Of a stretch of DNA of 64,000 bases, positions 1 through 9,649 are shown piece after piece (the stretch's first letter is position 1; each line of letters begins with the position of its first letter). Source of the stretch: Actinocatenispora sera (lineage in GTDB: Bacteria > Actinomycetota > Actinomycetes > Mycobacteriales > Micromonosporaceae). The DNA lies in contig NZ_AP023354.1 in the NCBI RefSeq assembly GCF_018324685.1, forward strand, positions 5,704,001 to 5,768,000. Direction: 5' to 3'. The position numbers were made by a program, and so were the translations under genes. The notes under the pieces were generated by a model. That model saw only the letters and a program-made list of their open reading frames with translations. It did not search any database and was not told where the DNA came from.

Positions 1-263
1 ATCACCCGCATCGGCAGCTCACCGTGCCGGGCGAAGGACAGCAGCACGAGCGCCTCGTACCGGGCGAAGGTCAGCTCGTAGCGCTTCAGCAACGCATCGA
101 ACGAGGCGAGCAGCAACTGCTGCACCCGCATGATCGAGGTGGCCACCATCATCGGGCCGCTCGGACCGAACTCGGTCTCCCACCGCGCGCCGGCCCGTTC
201 GATCGGGTCGAACGGCAGGTTCAGCTCTTTGCCCACCGCCCCACCGTAGCCAGCGGCGGTCAC
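1..263 (-). CDS. MarR-family transcriptional regulator (partial, N-terminal part)
   Basis: Only the first ~87 codons lie in the window; the rest runs off the left edge. The readable protein has an amphipathic helix followed by a helix rich in Leu/Ala and the segment [20 protein letters not shown], which is the typical helix before the winged helix-turn-helix of MarR proteins (Y-E-A-L-x-x-L). The GTG start at 263 overlaps the stop of the next gene upstream in a GTGA arrangement, suggesting translational coupling; a second GTG at 236 is also possible. The DNA-binding wing itself is outside the window, so the family call is an inference from the N-terminal helices only. Confidence 0.6.
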   Translation of the reverse strand, partial: MTAAGYGGAVGKELNLPFDPIERAGARWETEFGPSGPMMVATSIMRVQQLLLASFDALLKRYELTFARYEALVLLSFARHGELPMRV

Positions 264-565
264 TGGCCGGCGAGGCGCTCCTCGACCCGCTGCACCTTCG
301 TCTCGATCGCGTTGCTGACACCGTCCCGGATGTCCGCCTTGAGCACCAGCGAGACCCGCGACGAGCGGGCCTGGACGGCCTCGGTGGCCCGCCGGACCAC
401 GTCCATCACCTCGTCCCACGACTCGCCCTCGATCGTGGTGAACATCGAGTCGGTGCGGTTGGGCAGCCCGGACTCGCGGACGATCCGGACCGCCTCCGCC
501 ACGTACTCGGCGACCGAGCCGTCCACCCCGCTCGGCGCCACCGAGAACGCCACCAGTACCGACAT
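260..565 (-). CDS. MTH1187/YkoF-like thiamine-binding family protein (DUF77)
   Basis: A 101-residue protein starting [13 protein letters not shown] and containing the pattern [10 protein letters not shown] followed by [10 protein letters not shown] and a basic C-terminal helix. This matches the ferredoxin-like MTH1187/DUF77 family, small proteins reported to bind thiamine or related ligands; the cellular role is unsettled. The ATG at 565 is preceded by GAGGGG at good spacing, so the longer upstream extension in the same frame was not used. It lies 11 bases after the Asp23 gene and overlaps the MarR gene start, so the three genes probably form one operon. Confidence 0.75.
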   Translation of the reverse strand: MSVLVAFSVAPSGVDGSVAEYVAEAVRIVRESGLPNRTDSMFTTIEGESWDEVMDVVRRATEAVQARSSRVSLVLKADIRDGVSNAIETKVQRVEERLAGQ

Positions 566-576
566 GGGCCCGCCCC

Positions 577-1233
577 TCAGTCCTCGACGTGGATGTCGTC
601 GATGATCACGTTGCACTCGCCGACGTCGGTGGCCATCATCGTCTCCACCGCCGCGATCACGTTCTCCCGGACCTGCTCGGCGACCTGCATCGCCGGGTGG
701 CCGAACTGGACGACCAGGGTCAGCGTGATGCGCAGCTGCTGCTCGGTCAGCTCCACGTGCACGCCGCGCCGGGAGGTGCCCTCGCCGATCGCGAGCGACT
801 CGCGCACCGTCGAGATCGCCCGGGCCACGTCGCCGCCCAGGTCGTACACCCCGTCGACCTGCTCGGCGGCGAACGCCGCGATCTTCTCCACCACGTCGCC
901 GGCGACCGCCGTGGTACCGCGCAGTCGCGCCGGCCGCTCCCCCGTCGCCTCGGCGGCCGCCACCGGAACCACCGCCGGCTCCGTCGTCACGTGCGAACGA
1001 CCCGGCCGCGGTGCCGGTACCGGCGCGACGGCGGCCGGCGGCAGACCGTCGGCCGGGATGCGCGGAATGATCGTGGTCGAGTCGTTGTCCGAAAGCACCG
1101 GCAGGTCGGCGACCGCGGTCGCGGCCGATCCGTTCATTCGTCGGTCCGGATCGTCCGCGGCGTGCGCCGGCTTCCCCCCGCGCGGTCCCGCCGCATGCGA
1201 TCCCGCGTTACGCCCAGCTTCGGTCTCGGTCAT
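577..1233 (-). CDS. Asp23/Gls24 family envelope stress response protein
   Basis: 218 residues. The first ~105 are a low-complexity Ala/Pro/Gly/Arg-rich tail without recognisable fold. The C-terminal ~110 residues are a clear Asp23/Gls24 domain: [29 protein letters not shown], then [20 protein letters not shown] and a closing V-x-x-V-E-T-M-M segment ending in acidic [10 protein letters not shown]. Family members are cytoplasmic proteins often attached to the membrane and linked to alkaline or envelope stress in Gram-positives. The ATG at 1233 has AGAGGG upstream. It is the first gene of a probable operon with the thiamine-binding-like and MarR genes. Confidence 0.85.
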   Translation of the reverse strand: MTETEAGRNAGSHAAGPRGGKPAHAADDPDRRMNGSAATAVADLPVLSDNDSTTIIPRIPADGLPPAAVAPVPAPRPGRSHVTTEPAVVPVAAAEATGERPARLRGTTAVAGDVVEKIAAFAAEQVDGVYDLGGDVARAISTVRESLAIGEGTSRRGVHVELTEQQLRITLTLVVQFGHPAMQVAEQVRENVIAAVETMMATDVGECNVIIDDIHVED

Positions 1234-1324
1234 GCCCTCTCCGTATGATCTCTGCCCGCCCCCGTCGGCACGGTGATACGCGAAGGCGAGGGTACCGGCA
1301 CCGACATCCCGACCCAACCGGCCG

Positions 1325-1370
1325 TGCCGAGTGTCGTCCGGTCGTCGGGTGACACGCCCGACACCCGGCA
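1325..1370. terminator. Large imperfect dyad between Asp23 gene and ABC operon
   Basis: Twelve-base arms at 1325-1336 and 1359-1370 are complementary with one mismatch, and an inner competing hairpin uses GTCGGG (1344-1349) and CCCGAC (1357-1362). It lies in the 230-base gap after the last gene of the ABC operon (which ends at 1464, reading leftwards) and ahead of the Asp23 gene. No T-run follows on either strand, so it could be a factor-dependent or weak terminator, or a binding site for a regulator. Only the symmetry is observed. Confidence 0.35.
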
Positions 1371-1463
1371 CTGCCGCCACCACCGGGTCCCGCCCACGTC
1401 AGTGTCCAACGACCGGCGCGGCCCGCAGCCACCGGCAGCGATCACCGAATTGTGGCCGGCCGG

Positions 1464-2558
1464 TCAGTCACCGCCACGGATCAGCTCGCCCTTGCCGTCC
1501 CGCAGGTGCAGCTCGGCGTCGCAGGCCGCGGCGGCGTCCGGGTCGTGGGTGGCGAACACGACGGTGGCGCCCTGCCACGCCTGCTCGCGCAGCAGCTCCA
1601 CCACCCGCTGCCGGTTCTGCGCGTCCAGTTCGCTCGTCACCTCGTCGGCCAGCAGTACCCGGGCGTTCGCGGCCAGGCCGCGGGCGATCGCGACCCGCTG
1701 CTGCTGGCCACCGGACAGCTCCTCGACCAGCTGGTCGGCCTGCCCACCGAGCCCGACCGCCGCCAGCGTCCGCTCGGTACGGGCCACCGCCTCGTCCGCG
1801 GGCACCCCGGTGGCGAGCAGCGGTACCAGCACGTTCTCCTGCGCGGTGAGGATCGCGGCGAGGCCGTTGTCCTGCGGGATCAGCGCCACGCCGGCGGCGA
1901 GGGTCTGGTCCCGGTCGCGTACCTGCTGCTCGTCCAGCCGGACCGCGCCGGTGTCCGGGGCGACCAGGCCGGCGATCGTCCACAGCAGCGTGGTCTTGCC
2001 GGCTCCGGACGGCCCGGTGACCGCGAGCAACTGACCGGGCATCGCCCGCACCGACACGTCGGCGAGGACGGGGTGCCCGCCGTAGCTGATCGTGATGTCG
2101 TCGACGCGGACCACCTGACCGGCCCGGCTGCCGGCGGACCCGTCCGTGTCGGCGGCATCGCCCTCGGCCGCCGCGGACGGCCCGGGCGACCGGTCGCCGC
2201 TCCGCCCGGTTCCACCGGCCCGCGGACCGGCGCCGATGCCCTCGGTGTCGCCGGCGCGCGAACCGGCGCCGGGATCCGGGGTGTCGGAGCCGGACACCGT
2301 CGGCGCCTCGCCGCCGAAGTCGACGATGGCCTCGTCCCGGTAACCGCCCAGCTCGGCGTGGTAGCGCGGGCCCGGGTCGAACCGGGCCATCGGATCGGCG
2401 CCGGCCACCGCACCGGACGGCCGGTCGCCGACGTCGCCCCCCGTTTCCGCGGCGTCGGCGGTGCGTCCGGTGCGGTGGCCGTCGACCCCGGCGGCGGGGT
2501 CGGCATCGGTGCGGTCGGCGGGTTCGCCGGTGGTGCGGTCGGTGTCGAGGGGTTTCAC
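1464..2558 (-). CDS. ABC transporter ATP-binding protein with long disordered N-terminus
   Basis: 364 residues. Residues 1-148 are a Gly/Asp/Ala/Pro-rich, probably disordered extension without any hydrophobic core. The ATPase domain follows: Walker A GPSGAGKTT (~182-190), canonical signature LSGGQQQR (~281-288), Walker B VLLADEVTSELD (~301-312) and the H-loop THDPD (~337-341). In the D-loop/Walker B region DEVT replaces the usual DEPT. The ATG at 2558 overlaps the stop of the upstream ATPase gene in an ATGA arrangement. With the second ATPase and two FtsX-like permeases it makes a LolCDE/MacB-type export or lipoprotein-handling complex; the substrate is unknown. Confidence 0.85.
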   Translation of the reverse strand: MKPLDTDRTTGEPADRTDADPAAGVDGHRTGRTADAAETGGDVGDRPSGAVAGADPMARFDPGPRYHAELGGYRDEAIVDFGGEAPTVSGSDTPDPGAGSRAGDTEGIGAGPRAGGTGRSGDRSPGPSAAAEGDAADTDGSAGSRAGQVVRVDDITISYGGHPVLADVSVRAMPGQLLAVTGPSGAGKTTLLWTIAGLVAPDTGAVRLDEQQVRDRDQTLAAGVALIPQDNGLAAILTAQENVLVPLLATGVPADEAVARTERTLAAVGLGGQADQLVEELSGGQQQRVAIARGLAANARVLLADEVTSELDAQNRQRVVELLREQAWQGATVVFATHDPDAAAACDAELHLRDGKGELIRGGD

Positions 2559-3430
2559 CGCGGCTCCTCTCGGGATGCGTCCTGCGCCGGGGTGAGCCGG
2601 ACCGCCGTACCGTCGATCAGCTCCACCCGCAGCAGCGTGCCCGGCACGATCTCGTCGAGCACGTCCGGCGGCAGGTGCACCGAGCCGTCCCGGCCGACCA
2701 CCGAGTACTCCTCGCCGCGGCGGCCCTCCGCGCCGACCCGGCCGTCCCGGATCGTCACGGTGCGGCCCATGCTGCCGCCGACGTCCGGGTCGTGGGTGAC
2801 CACCACGACCGTGCGGCCGGCCCGGTTGACGGCCGACAGCACCTCGAGCACCTCGTCCCGGGCGGCGGTGTCGAGCTGGCTGGTCGGCTCGTCGGCGAGC
2901 AGCAGCCCGGCGCCGTTGGCCAGCGCGGTGGCGATCGCCAGCCGTTGCCGGGCACCCGGCGCCAGATCCGGCGGTCTGGTGTGCGCCTGGTCGGCGAGGC
3001 CGACCATGTCCAGCAGTTCGCGCGGCCCGGCGAGCCCGGTCCGCCGCGCCTTCGGCACACCGGACTGCGCGAACCGCACGTTCTCGGCGGCCGACACGTA
3101 CGGCAGCAGGTTGCGCATCGCGCCCTGCAGCATCACGCCGACGTCGGTGGACCGCAGGTACGACAGCTCGGCCGCACCGGCGCGCGCCAGGTCGTGTTCG
3201 CCGACGGTCAGCCGGCCGGCGGCCGGGGTGAGCAGCCCCGCCAGCAGCGACAGCAGCGTCGACTTGCCGGCGCCGGACGGACCGAGCAGCGCCACCGACT
3301 CGCCGGGCTCGATGTCCAGGTCCACCCCGGACAGCGCGACGACGTCGTAGCCCTCCAGCCGGTAGATGTAGACCAGCCCGCGGCAGGTCACCCCGATCCC
3401 GGCGACCTCGGTCACGCTGGCGGTACTCAC
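2555..3430 (-). CDS. ABC transporter ATP-binding protein with degenerate signature motif and AbrB-like tail
   Basis: 291 residues from a GTG at 3430 that has GAGAGGGGG upstream. Walker A is LGPSGAGKST, Walker B LLLADEPTSQLD and the H-loop VVTHDPD, all normal. The signature motif reads LAPGARQR instead of LSGGQxQR, so this subunit's composite ATP site is probably impaired. After the ATPase domain comes a ~50-residue tail (VVGRDGSVHLPPDVLDEI, then PGTLLRVELIDG and VRLTP) that resembles a SpoVT/AbrB swapped-hairpin element; this is my reading, not an established feature of the family. It is co-transcribed between the permease and the second ATPase genes. Confidence 0.82.
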   Translation of the reverse strand: MSTASVTEVAGIGVTCRGLVYIYRLEGYDVVALSGVDLDIEPGESVALLGPSGAGKSTLLSLLAGLLTPAAGRLTVGEHDLARAGAAELSYLRSTDVGVMLQGAMRNLLPYVSAAENVRFAQSGVPKARRTGLAGPRELLDMVGLADQAHTRPPDLAPGARQRLAIATALANGAGLLLADEPTSQLDTAARDEVLEVLSAVNRAGRTVVVVTHDPDVGGSMGRTVTIRDGRVGAEGRRGEEYSVVGRDGSVHLPPDVLDEIVPGTLLRVELIDGTAVRLTPAQDASREEPR

Positions 3431-3506
3431 GACCCGCCCCCTCTCGTGGAACTCGCGGACCTTCCTCCTGCGTCGCAACGCCCCCGATTCGCTCGCTGGC
3501 GCATGC

Positions 3507-6500
3507 TCATGTCGACCCCTCCCGGAGGCGTTCCGGTCGGCCGCCCCGCACCGCTGCACCGACCGCCACGGCCGCGGCGAAGCCCAGCAGCAGCACCGAT
3601 GCGGCCAGCGCACCGCCCGGCCACCACGCCCCGGGCAGCCACAGTGGCGGTGGCCCGCCGTTCGCGGTGACCTGCGGCAGCCGCGGTACCGCCAGCGCCG
3701 CGCCGATGCCGCCGGCGACCGCGCCGGCCAGCACCGCGGTGCCCAGCAGCAGCCCGTACTCGCGCCAGCCGGCGCGGCGCAGCAGCCGCCGGGACAACCC
3801 GACCACCCGCAGCGCGGCCAGCTCGTACCGCAGCGGCCGGGCGGTCAGGTGCGCGGTGACCAGCACGGCGGCCGCGGCCAGCAGCAGCGCCACGAACGCG
3901 GCGACCAGGTACAGCCGCAGCGCGAGTGCCGGCCCCTGGCGGGCCAGCCGGGCCTGGTGCGCGGCGAGCGTGTCGGTGCCGGTGATGGTCAGCCCGGCGG
4001 CGGTCAGCCGGGACCGCAGGCTCGCCGGCGCGCCGGCGGCGGCCCACACCTGGTAGACCATCGGGGTGTCCAGCGACGAGCCGTCCGGCGCGGAGCGGTC
4101 CGCGTAGGTCAGGTCGACCAGCAGGCCGTTGCGGATCGCCGGTACGGTCCGCGCCCGCGCCACGACCCGGTACGGCTGGTCCAGCCCGTACAGGCCGGGA
4201 CCGGTGCTGCGGCCCAGCTGCCGGTCGATCCGGCCGGTGCTCACCGCCGGCAGCGGGTTCGGCGCGTCCACCCGCAGTACCCGCAGGTCCTCGCCGCCGG
4301 GCGCGTCGAACCGCACGGAGGTACCGCCGGAGCCGACGGCCACCGTACTGACCGGCTGGTGCATGGTGGGCTCCACGCCGCGCCAGGACCCGGGCCGGTT
4401 CATCGGGGCAAGTTCGCGGCCGGCGCCGGTGAGCGTCGTGACGGTCAGGTCGCCGCGGATGCGCGCCGGCGCGTCCGGCCCGCGGTACAGATCGAACCCG
4501 ACGACCCGGCAGCCGCTGCCGCACCCGTTCAACCGACCGGTCAGCCGGTACCGGCCGGTGTGCAGCCCGCCGAGCCGCACGACGTGCTGGCCACGCCGGT
4601 CATCGGACAGCAACGCCACCAGGGTGACGTCCCGGCTGATGGCGCGGACTCGCAACCCGACGCCGAGGGCGCCGTCCCGGGCGGTGAGCATCGGCGGCGC
4701 GGGCGGGCGCAGCAGCCCGGCAAGGCGCGCCGGGGAGTCCGCCGCGAACGACGACTGCCAGTAGGCGACGTCCGCGAACCGGCTGGAGTCGACGGCGAGC
4801 ACCTCGGTGGTCTTCGCCCCGTTGCCGTACAGCCCGCGGGCCACCGCCATCGCCTGGTGCCCGGACGGGTCGGCCTGGCGGACCGCGTCGCGCAGCAGCT
4901 GCGCCGAGGCGACCTGCACCGAGTAGACGGTCGGGGCACCCATCTCGGCGCCGGCCCGCTGGGCCTGGTTGCGGCCGGCCACGTCCCACACCACCGCGCC
5001 GTAGCACAGCAGCGCGACGGCCACCGTGGTCAGCGCGACGGTGCGGGGCACCTGCCCGCGCCGCGCCACCCGCGCCGCGGCGAGCAGCGCACCGATCCGG
5101 CCACGGCGCCGGGCCCGGGCCACGCCGCGGCGCATCGCCAGCGGTACCAGCCGGCCGGCGAGAATGCCGGCCACCACCGCGACCAGCCCGCCGGCGAGCA
5201 ACCCGAGCCGGCCGCCGGCGCCGGTGAGCAGCTCGTAGCAGGCGGCGACCGCGATCGCGACCAGGGCACCCTCGGCGATGCCGGCGCGCAGCCGGCCCGA
5301 CCGCGGTGGCACCCGGCGCAGCAGCTCGATCACCGGCGTCGCAACGGTACGCCGGGCGGCCAGTGCGGCGGCCACGAACGCACCGGCGAACGCGCCGGCC
5401 GCGGCGGCGAGCACCGGCCAGCGCAGCTGCGCGTGCGCGCCGGCGGCGAGCCCGAACCGGGCGTACAGCTCGCTGCCGGCGAGGCCCAGCAGGATGCCGA
5501 CCGGCACCGCGGCAAGCACCAGGACGCCGATCTCGGCCAGCCCGAAGCCGGTGACACCGCGGCTGGGCAGACCGCGCAGCTTGGCCAGTGCCAGCTCCGG
5601 TACCCGCTCGTCGATCGCCGCCCGCACCACGCCGAACAGCACGAACCAGCACAGCAACACCAGCTGCACCGCGACCAGCAGCGCCGCGGTGACCACCTGG
5701 TCGCGCTCGCGGTCCACATCGGACAGCACACCGGGCAGCGGGGTGGTGGCACGCAGCCCGGCCGCCTCGATCCGGGTGGCGCCGGCGGCCAGCCGCGCCT
5801 GCAGGGTCGCAACGTCGTCCAGCCGGACCCGCTCGACCAGCAGCCGGAAGTCGGCGACGTTCTGGAACTGGCCGACACCGATCGAGCGCACCGTCGCCTC
5901 GGTGCCGAAGAACGAGTCGATCCGCCGGACCTCCTCCTGCTCGTCCATGTACACCGCGGCATCGAAGTAGCCGTGGCCGAACCAGTAGTCCGCCGCGCCG
6001 CCCGGCGCCCGGTACCGGCCGGCCACCCGCACCGTGGTCGTCCCCGGCGTACCGGCGTCCGCGCTGGACACGCCGCTCGCGGTGACCGGGATCCGCTGCC
6101 CCGTCCGGTACGGCGAGCGGCTGCTCACCAGCACCTCGCCGGTCGCCGTCGGGCAGTGCCCGGACGTGATGGTCAGGTGGTGGCAGAAGCCGTGCCGGTA
6201 CACCAGCCGTCCGGTGGTGCGGTCGCCGGAGATCCTCGGCAGCGCGACCGCGGTGACCACCCCGCCGATCGGTGCCGCGTAGTAGTGCTGCGCCTGCATG
6301 GTCCGCGCGGCGTGCCGGGTCAGGTAGCCGACCGGGATCCGGGCCAGCGCGTCCGACGACGGCGAGGGGCCGCTGCCGCCGGTCACCACGGCCGGGGACT
6401 CGTCGCCGGCGGTACCGATGGACCCGACGGTGAAGCCGGTCAGCCAGCTCGGCTCGGCGCGCAGCCGGTCGAGCAGGATCGACTGCTCGGCCGCGCGGGC

Positions 6501-6614
6501 GCTGGCCGGCCCGATGACCGCGGCCGCCACCGCGACCGCCGCGATCAGCCCCACCACCACCGACCGGGCGCCGCGGTACCGCAAGCCGGCGAGGGCCAGC
6601 CGGAACGTGTGCAC
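3507..6614 (-). CDS. FtsX-like ABC transporter permease (large, two-lobed)
   Basis: About 1035 residues from a GTG at 6614; the start overlaps the stop of the preceding permease by one base (TAGTG) and has GGGGAGGGG at suitable spacing. The N-terminus VHTFRLALAGLRYRGARS leads into a first transmembrane helix, followed by a ~250-residue extracytoplasmic region, a block of membrane helices near the middle (with the FtsX-like stretch ELALAKLRGLPSRGVTGFGL), a second extracytoplasmic region and C-terminal helices. The layout is that of duplicated FtsX/MacB permeases common in actinobacteria. A homologous permease lies directly upstream and two ATPases directly downstream. Confidence 0.85.
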   Translation of the reverse strand: MHTFRLALAGLRYRGARSVVVGLIAAVAVAAAVIGPASARAAEQSILLDRLRAEPSWLTGFTVGSIGTAGDESPAVVTGGSGPSPSSDALARIPVGYLTRHAARTMQAQHYYAAPIGGVVTAVALPRISGDRTTGRLVYRHGFCHHLTITSGHCPTATGEVLVSSRSPYRTGQRIPVTASGVSSADAGTPGTTTVRVAGRYRAPGGAADYWFGHGYFDAAVYMDEQEEVRRIDSFFGTEATVRSIGVGQFQNVADFRLLVERVRLDDVATLQARLAAGATRIEAAGLRATTPLPGVLSDVDRERDQVVTAALLVAVQLVLLCWFVLFGVVRAAIDERVPELALAKLRGLPSRGVTGFGLAEIGVLVLAAVPVGILLGLAGSELYARFGLAAGAHAQLRWPVLAAAAGAFAGAFVAAALAARRTVATPVIELLRRVPPRSGRLRAGIAEGALVAIAVAACYELLTGAGGRLGLLAGGLVAVVAGILAGRLVPLAMRRGVARARRRGRIGALLAAARVARRGQVPRTVALTTVAVALLCYGAVVWDVAGRNQAQRAGAEMGAPTVYSVQVASAQLLRDAVRQADPSGHQAMAVARGLYGNGAKTTEVLAVDSSRFADVAYWQSSFAADSPARLAGLLRPPAPPMLTARDGALGVGLRVRAISRDVTLVALLSDDRRGQHVVRLGGLHTGRYRLTGRLNGCGSGCRVVGFDLYRGPDAPARIRGDLTVTTLTGAGRELAPMNRPGSWRGVEPTMHQPVSTVAVGSGGTSVRFDAPGGEDLRVLRVDAPNPLPAVSTGRIDRQLGRSTGPGLYGLDQPYRVVARARTVPAIRNGLLVDLTYADRSAPDGSSLDTPMVYQVWAAAGAPASLRSRLTAAGLTITGTDTLAAHQARLARQGPALALRLYLVAAFVALLLAAAAVLVTAHLTARPLRYELAALRVVGLSRRLLRRAGWREYGLLLGTAVLAGAVAGGIGAALAVPRLPQVTANGGPPPLWLPGAWWPGGALAASVLLLGFAAAVAVGAAVRGGRPERLREGST

Positions 6615-9600
6615 TATCGTGCCCCTCCCCGTAGCAGCACCGGTTCGATGCGCTCCAGCAGCCGGGTGGCGACCACGGTCACCGCGACCATCACCGCCAC
6701 CGCGGCGAGTACCGCGCCGGGCAGCCAGAACGGGCCGAGCGCGTAGCTGCGGTGCACCCCGGCGTCGGTGGCGGTCACCAGCTTGATCACCGGCAGCAGC
6801 AGGGCCGCGCCCACGGCGCCGGCGGCCAACCCGGCCAGCAGCGGAATGCCCAGTACGGCCCGGAACTCGGTGCGCAGCGCGCGGCGCAACTCCGCGGCCG
6901 GCACCCCGGCGACCGCGAGCGCGGCTGTCTCGTACCGGCGGGTGGCGGCGCCGGCGTAGCAGCTCAGCAGCACCGCACCCAGCGCCAGCAGCACCGCGGC
7001 GACCCCGGCCACCAGGTACAGGTGCAGGGCGAGGCCGGGCGCCTGCCGGGCCAGCCGGTGCTGCTCGCCGGCGAGCGTGGCGGTACCGGTCACCGGCACG
7101 CCGGCGGCGGCGAGCCGGGCCGGCAGGTCGCTGGGCGCGTCCGGGCCCGCCCACACCTCGTAGGTCGGGGTGGCGTCGGCCGTCGCGTCCGGCGTGATCG
7201 CGACCAGCCGCTGCAGCCCGGTCAGGTCGGTCAGCAGCGCGTGCCGCCCGGCCCGCGGGATCTCGCGGTCGTGCCCGACGACGGTGAACGGGATCGGGGT
7301 GCCACCCAGCGCCGGGAACGCGAACCGGGTCGCGTGCGGGTCGTCGGCCGGCGCCGGCCCGGCCAGTACCGCGGGGAGCCGGCGCGGGACGCTCGCGTAC
7401 CCGAGCAGCGCGTCGGCGTCCTGCTCACCGGCGTACCCGAGCACCAGGCCGTCGGAGGTGGACGGTTCCAGGGTGAACCCGGAGTCGGCGCCCATCGCCC
7501 GCCACCGGCCGTCGGTGCCGAGGCCGGCGTCGAGGGCGGCGCCGTGGTCGGTCAGCGCGGTGATCGCGAGCCTCGCCCTGACCTGGGTGGCGTCGCCCGG
7601 ATAGCGGGCGATGCCGAGGCCGACCAGGTCGCATCCGCGCGCGCACCCGGGCAGCGTCGCGGAGTACGGGTGGGTCCCGGCGCGCAGCGTGCCGAGCTGG
7701 ACCGTGCGGGCGGCGCCGGCCGCATCGGCGACCTGCGCGGTCAACGTCAGGGCGTGGGCACCGGTCGGCGCGTCGTCGACCCGTACCGTCGCCACGAACG
7801 GGCCGCGCACCGCGAGCGGCGCGGCGGTGTGGCTGGGCAGCGCGGCGACCATCGACCGCAGCGACCCGGCGGCACGGCCGGGCCAGGTGGCCGCGGCCGG
7901 CAGCCGGCCGGAGTCGACCGCGAGCACCGACACGGTGCCGTCGCCGTAGTGCACGCTGGTCTGCATCGCCGCCATCAGGCCGTGCCCGCCGGGATCGACC
8001 CGCCGCACCGCGGTGAGCAGCTGCTGCGCGCTACCGGCCCGCACCGTGTACACGGCGTGCGCGCCGACCCGGTCGGCGGCCACCACCGAGCGGTTGTGCG
8101 CGGCCACGTCCGTTGCCACCACGGCGAACCCGAGCAGCGCGACGGCCACCGTGACGGCCAGCACCAGCCGCTGCGCGAGCGGCCGCCGGGCCAGCTGCGC
8201 CCGGGCCAGCAGCCGGTACGGGCGGACCCGCCCGGCCCCGGCCGCCCGGCGGCGACCGGCGAGCACCGCGGTCAGCCGGGCCGCGGCGAGCCCCACCACC
8301 AGCGCGATCAGCGGCGGGGCGAGCAGCCCCACCTGCGAACCCGGATCCGACAGCACCTGGTACAGCGCCGCGGCGGCAAGCGCCGCGATCGCACCCTCCA
8401 GCACGTTCGCCCGCCACCGGCCGCGCGCCGGCACCCGGCGCAGCAGCGCCAGCGGCGCCGCCCGTACCGTGTGCCGGGCCGCCACCGTGGCCGCCGCGGC
8501 GGCGCCCAACAGCGCCAACCCGGCCGCGGCGAGGACGGGCAGCGACAGCGCGACGTGCGTGCCCGGCGCCAGCACCAGGGCGGCGAGCAGTTCGGTGCCG
8601 CCGAGCCCGGCAAGCAGCCCGACCGGCACCGCCAGCACGATCACCAGCAGCGTCTCGGCCAGCCCGAACCGGGCCGCGCCGGCGCCACCGAAGCCGCGCA
8701 GCTTGGCCAGCGCGATCTCCGGGCCGCGCTCCTCGGTCACCGCGGCCACCGCGAGGTAGAGCACGAACAGGCACAGCAGCACCAGCGGGACCACCACCAC
8801 CGGCACCGACGACAGGATCGCGCCGCGGTCCCGGCCGGCCGCGCCGATCGCCGCCGGCAGCGCGGTACTCAGGTGGCTGCCGGCCTGTTCCACCGCGACG
8901 CCCGCGTCGACGGTCGCGGTGCGCAACGGTGCCGCGTCGGCGAGCGAGATGCGGTCCGGCAGCACCTCGATGTCGACCTCGGCGGCCTGGTCGCGCAGGC
9001 CGGGGAAGGCGACCGACCTCGGGTTGGTGGACAGCAGCGGTTCGGCGTCCAGCGTGCCGAACAGCCCGCCGCCCCACCAGTAGGTCGCACCGGCGTCGGG
9101 CAGCCGGTACAGCCCGACGATGCGGTGCCGGTACCGGCCCGGCTGCTCGCCCTTCGGGTCGTCGTCGCCGCGCTGGAACCGGACGGTGTCCCCGACCGAC
9201 AGCCCGTACCGCCGGGCGGTGCCGGCCTCGGCGAGCAGGCCGGTGTCGTGGCTCGACGGGCAGTGCCCGGCGGTGAGCCGCAGCTGGCCGCACAGTCCGG
9301 ACCGGTACACCAGCGCCGCGTCCGGCAGGCCCGACTGCGAGGCGAGGCTGACCGTGCCGGACGCGCCGGACCAGCGGCGGCCGGTGACCGCGGCCAGCCG
9401 CGGGGTGTCGCGCAGCATCCCGTCCGCGGTGGCGTCCAGCGTGTCCGGTTCGTCCCCGGAGACCGTCAGGCCGAGCGACGCCGCCGGCCGGGAACGCAGC
9501 TGGTCGGTCAGGGCGGACTGCTCGGCGGCGAGGGTGTAGCCGGGTACCAGCACGACCGCGGTGGTGGCGACCACCGCCAGCACGAACACCACCAGCGACC

Positions 9601-9649
9601 GGCCCGCGCGGTACCGGATCCCGCGCACAGTCACCCCGACGGCAGCCAC
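6614..9649 (-). CDS. FtsX-like ABC transporter permease (large, two-lobed), first gene of operon
   Basis: About 1011 residues if the GTG at 9649 (preceded by GGGGAGGT) is used; an ATG at 9691 would add 14 residues. The chosen start aligns the N-terminus (VTVRGIRYRAGRSLVVFVLA) with that of the sister permease. It has the same plan: a first membrane helix, a large extracytoplasmic domain, a central helix bundle containing EIALAKLRGFGGAGAARFGL, a second soluble domain and final helices. The two permeases are clearly related but diverged, suggesting an obligate heterodimer driven by the two downstream ATPases. First gene of a four-gene transcript reading left. Confidence 0.83.
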   Translation of the reverse strand: MAAVGVTVRGIRYRAGRSLVVFVLAVVATTAVVLVPGYTLAAEQSALTDQLRSRPAASLGLTVSGDEPDTLDATADGMLRDTPRLAAVTGRRWSGASGTVSLASQSGLPDAALVYRSGLCGQLRLTAGHCPSSHDTGLLAEAGTARRYGLSVGDTVRFQRGDDDPKGEQPGRYRHRIVGLYRLPDAGATYWWGGGLFGTLDAEPLLSTNPRSVAFPGLRDQAAEVDIEVLPDRISLADAAPLRTATVDAGVAVEQAGSHLSTALPAAIGAAGRDRGAILSSVPVVVVPLVLLCLFVLYLAVAAVTEERGPEIALAKLRGFGGAGAARFGLAETLLVIVLAVPVGLLAGLGGTELLAALVLAPGTHVALSLPVLAAAGLALLGAAAAATVAARHTVRAAPLALLRRVPARGRWRANVLEGAIAALAAAALYQVLSDPGSQVGLLAPPLIALVVGLAAARLTAVLAGRRRAAGAGRVRPYRLLARAQLARRPLAQRLVLAVTVAVALLGFAVVATDVAAHNRSVVAADRVGAHAVYTVRAGSAQQLLTAVRRVDPGGHGLMAAMQTSVHYGDGTVSVLAVDSGRLPAAATWPGRAAGSLRSMVAALPSHTAAPLAVRGPFVATVRVDDAPTGAHALTLTAQVADAAGAARTVQLGTLRAGTHPYSATLPGCARGCDLVGLGIARYPGDATQVRARLAITALTDHGAALDAGLGTDGRWRAMGADSGFTLEPSTSDGLVLGYAGEQDADALLGYASVPRRLPAVLAGPAPADDPHATRFAFPALGGTPIPFTVVGHDREIPRAGRHALLTDLTGLQRLVAITPDATADATPTYEVWAGPDAPSDLPARLAAAGVPVTGTATLAGEQHRLARQAPGLALHLYLVAGVAAVLLALGAVLLSCYAGAATRRYETAALAVAGVPAAELRRALRTEFRAVLGIPLLAGLAAGAVGAALLLPVIKLVTATDAGVHRSYALGPFWLPGAVLAAVAVMVAVTVVATRLLERIEPVLLRGGAR

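Noticed and set aside
2555-3613. Longer N-terminus for the second ABC ATPase starting at 3613
   Set aside because: The added residues are Arg/Cys/Trp-rich with no conservation and overlap the permease 3' end in another frame; the GTG at 3430 has a strong ribosome site.
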